Shown here piece after piece: positions 32,125-33,368 of a stretch of DNA of 33,368 nt. Origin of the DNA: Deltaproteobacteria bacterium HGW-Deltaproteobacteria-15 (lineage in GTDB: Bacteria; Desulfobacterota; DSM-4660; Desulfatiglandales; HGW-15); assembly GCA_002840535.1 (NCBI GenBank), contig PHBH01000062.1, forward strand, positions 1 through 33,368, read 5' to 3'. The position numbers and the translations under genes are program-made. Under the pieces are notes generated by a model, which worked only from the letters and a program-made list of their open reading frames with translations, ran no database searches and was not told where the DNA came from. Within the stretch, counting starts at the first letter, position 1, and each line of letters begins with the position of its first letter.

Positions 32125-32296
32125 AGCAGAACCTTCCTTTCATTCTTCCATTGTCCTATCAGCCGAACGAAATGGTAAGCCGCCCAACCGAGAAGCTCTG
32201 GAGTAACCGCTGCGGGTTGCAGGGTCGGCTTTACTAACGTGTGTTGTGCGAATGTGTTGGGTTTTCAAAACACTTGAATGCAACCCCAAAAACCTA

Positions 32297-32325
32297 TTGA
32301 CATATACATATAATATATGTATCTA
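32297..32325 (+). promoter_or_regulatory. Promoter-operator of the toxin-antitoxin pair
   Basis: TTGACA (32297-32302) and TATCTA (32320-32325) are spaced by 17 bp. The spacer holds an AT-rich palindrome with arms ATACAT (32304-32309) and ATGTAT (32317-32322), a fitting site for BrnA repression. The predicted start of transcription falls at or next to the brnT ATG at 32332, implying a leaderless mRNA. Confidence 0.55.
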
Positions 32326-32331
32326 TCTGCC

Positions 32332-32604
32332 ATGCAGATAATATGGGACCCAAATAAGGCTGAACTCAACTTCAAAAAGCATAGGGTACGCTTCTCCGAT
32401 GCCGAATTAGTGCTTTACGATCCATTTGCCATGACTCTTGAAGAGCAAGTCCGTGAAGGTGAACAGCGTTTTGTGACCGTTGGTACCGATGCCGTTGGGA
32501 GAATAGTGGTGGTTGTTTATTCGTATCGTGCCGATACCATCCGCTTGATTTCAGCCAAAAAGGCGACGCCATCGCAAAGGAAACAATATGAAAAAGGAAC
32601 ATGA
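32332..32604 (+). CDS. brnT: BrnT-family toxin (RNase-like)
   Basis: A 90-residue protein of the BrnT type II toxin family. The pattern IIWDPNKAELNFKKHRVRFSDAELVLYDP matches the N-terminal signature of these RelE-like ribonuclease toxins, and R-F-V-T-V-G-T...IVVVVYSYRADTIRLISAKKATPSQRKQYE matches the C-terminal half. The ATG at 32332 is preferred over 32317, which lies inside the operator and is not family-like. No ribosome binding site is visible, consistent with a leaderless transcript. It overlaps brnA by 17 bp; the antitoxin follows the toxin, as is usual for this family. Confidence 0.88.
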   Translation: MQIIWDPNKAELNFKKHRVRFSDAELVLYDPFAMTLEEQVREGEQRFVTVGTDAVGRIVVVVYSYRADTIRLISAKKATPSQRKQYEKGT

Positions 32605-32845
32605 TTTTGAAAAAGCCAAAAGAGGTCAGGTTGTACCCACCAAGGGTAAAACCAGAGTGACAATGTACCTTGACACGGACATCCTCGATGATTTCCGTGA
32701 ACGAGCCGATAAGGCGGGTTACGGTTACCAGACAATGATCAACGAAGCTCTTAGAGAGTATCTTGCGAAATGCGAAAAGCCACTCGATGAAGCGGCAATT
32801 CGTAAAGTAATCCGCGAGGAACTTGCTCGAGCTGCTCAACATTGA
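32588..32845 (+). CDS. brnA: BrnA-family antitoxin
   Basis: An 85-residue protein. A basic N-terminal linker (KRGQVVPTKGKTRVTMYLD) leads to a ribbon-helix-helix segment (TRVTMYLDTDILDDFRERADKAGYGYQTMINEALREYL), the DNA-binding fold of BrnA. It should neutralise BrnT and repress the operon through the palindrome at 32304-32322. The start overlaps the toxin gene by 17 bp. Confidence 0.88.
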   Translation: MKKEHDFEKAKRGQVVPTKGKTRVTMYLDTDILDDFRERADKAGYGYQTMINEALREYLAKCEKPLDEAAIRKVIREELARAAQH

Positions 32846-32973
32846 CGGGTTTCCTTCCGCTCTATTGGTCCTTGTGGCACAACGTAGAGCCAAGCCGCTC
32901 TGCCACCGTGCTTTCCAGTACCGCCGCGGATTACCGAGTCCCGGGCTGCCCGGGGCCCACGCTAATCTCTTGA

Positions 32974-33198
32974 TTACTTGGAATTTGTGTCCCAGAGATG
33001 GGTGTTCTCGTGCCCTATATCGCCCGTTTCGGCTTGACTGATCACACCCGCGCGCACCATGTTGGTATCGATATAAACCATACAAGGTGCCAGATGATCG
33101 CCGTATTCCACGGCCGTCGCATGATGACGGTCTTCCCAGTACGCACCCTTTCGATCTTTTCTCTGGTTGAACCGATACAGCGAGTGCAAACCCCGTAA
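32974..33198 (-). pseudogene. Remnant of a REP-associated (IS200-like) tyrosine transposase
   Basis: The minus-strand frame reads LYRFNQRKDRKGAYWEDRHHATAVEYGDHLAPCMVYIDTNMVRAGV, matching the central part of Y1-type/REP-associated transposases (K-G-A-F-W-E-D-R-Y-H-A-T ... L-V-Y-I-D-L-N-M-V-R-A-G-V). The catalytic N-terminal part is absent: a stop codon lies just upstream in this frame. After RAGV the sequence loses family similarity. It is thus truncated at both ends. Confidence 0.75.
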
Positions 33199-33368
33199 CT
33201 TGCCGCAGGGTTAGCGAGCGAGTCCAAGAAAGCTCAGAAGTCCTCGTGAGGTCGAAGATTCCCTGCAGTTTGCAGCAGGGACCTTCAACTCCTGCCCGGT
33301 TCTCCCAGCCACCAGTTTTATGGAGTTGGGGATCACATCCCGATCTCCGTCATCGACAACAAGGAGGT
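33199..33368. other. Non-coding end region with inverted repeat and a ribosome binding site
   Basis: TCCCTGC (33260-33266) and GCAGGGA (33275-33281) form a hairpin inside a longer imperfect inverted repeat from GAAG to CTTC; it may be the palindrome associated with the transposase remnant. The window ends in AAGGAGGT (33361-33368), a strong ribosome binding site for a gene starting beyond the edge. Confidence 0.5.

Noticed and set aside
32823..33041. Plus-strand frame after brnA
   Set aside because: It has no domain and overlaps spacer and the transposase remnant on the other strand.

Overview
The window looks like a chromosomal segment of a GC-rich anaerobic deltaproteobacterium (Desulfobacterota), most likely a syntroph or sulfate reducer related to Syntrophus or Syntrophobacter. 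This is inferred from gene content: a giant CoA-dehydratase-activase-like iron-sulfur protein, a B12/radical SAM protein, AMP-forming acetyl-CoA synthetase with an OFA-type carrier, many two-component systems and receiver-CBS proteins. Intergenic repeat types (heptamer arrays, a MITE-like inverted repeat, GC-rich palindromes) point the same way. No 16S rRNA or other decisive marker is present, so genus and species cannot be named.

Layout. 193-3794 (+): receiver-CBS protein, divergent SLC13/DASS anion transporter, a possible 36-residue membrane peptide, and a Yip1-domain membrane protein. 3908-7664 (+): Cache-PAS histidine kinase and NtrC-type sigma-54 activator, with a MITE-like inverted repeat between them. 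7669-7917 (-): single-CBS protein, converging on the activator gene with a 4-bp gap. 7918-8757: long non-coding stretch with palindromic repeats, ending in a candidate sigma-54 promoter. 8758-13502 (+): TauE/SafE-type exporter, a cysteine-containing three-helix membrane protein, and a SERCA-like Ca2+ P-type ATPase closed by a terminator. 14186-23013 (+): a second receiver-CBS protein, a sensor-kinase-like protein without the phospho-accepting histidine, a GNAT acetyltransferase overlapping a zinc deacetylase, acetyl-CoA synthetase behind a second candidate sigma-54 promoter, and an OFA-family carrier. 23137-29362 (-): histidine kinase, OmpR-type regulator and the giant activase-like protein. 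29609-31231 (+): B12/radical SAM protein, converging on a DUF169 protein (31363-32124, -). 32297-33368: BrnT/BrnA toxin-antitoxin pair, a transposase remnant, and a ribosome binding site for a gene beyond the window.

How the genes may work together. The most interesting reading is an acetyl-CoA synthetase control island. Acs keeps the lysine motif that is reversibly acetylated in other bacteria. Just upstream lie a GNAT acetyltransferase and an HDAC-fold deacetylase whose genes overlap, plus CBS proteins that could bind AMP or ATP. The same kinds of parts occur in the Bacillus acuABC/acsA system (acetyltransferase, CBS protein, deacetylase, Acs), but here the CBS module is fused to a phosphorylation receiver and paired with a kinase-like protein that cannot autophosphorylate in the usual way. 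Near-identical sigma-54-like elements before the TauE/SafE gene and acs suggest co-regulation of an exporter and Acs, possibly by the NtrC-type activator at 6258. The individual gene calls are mostly solid; the integrated system is an inference.
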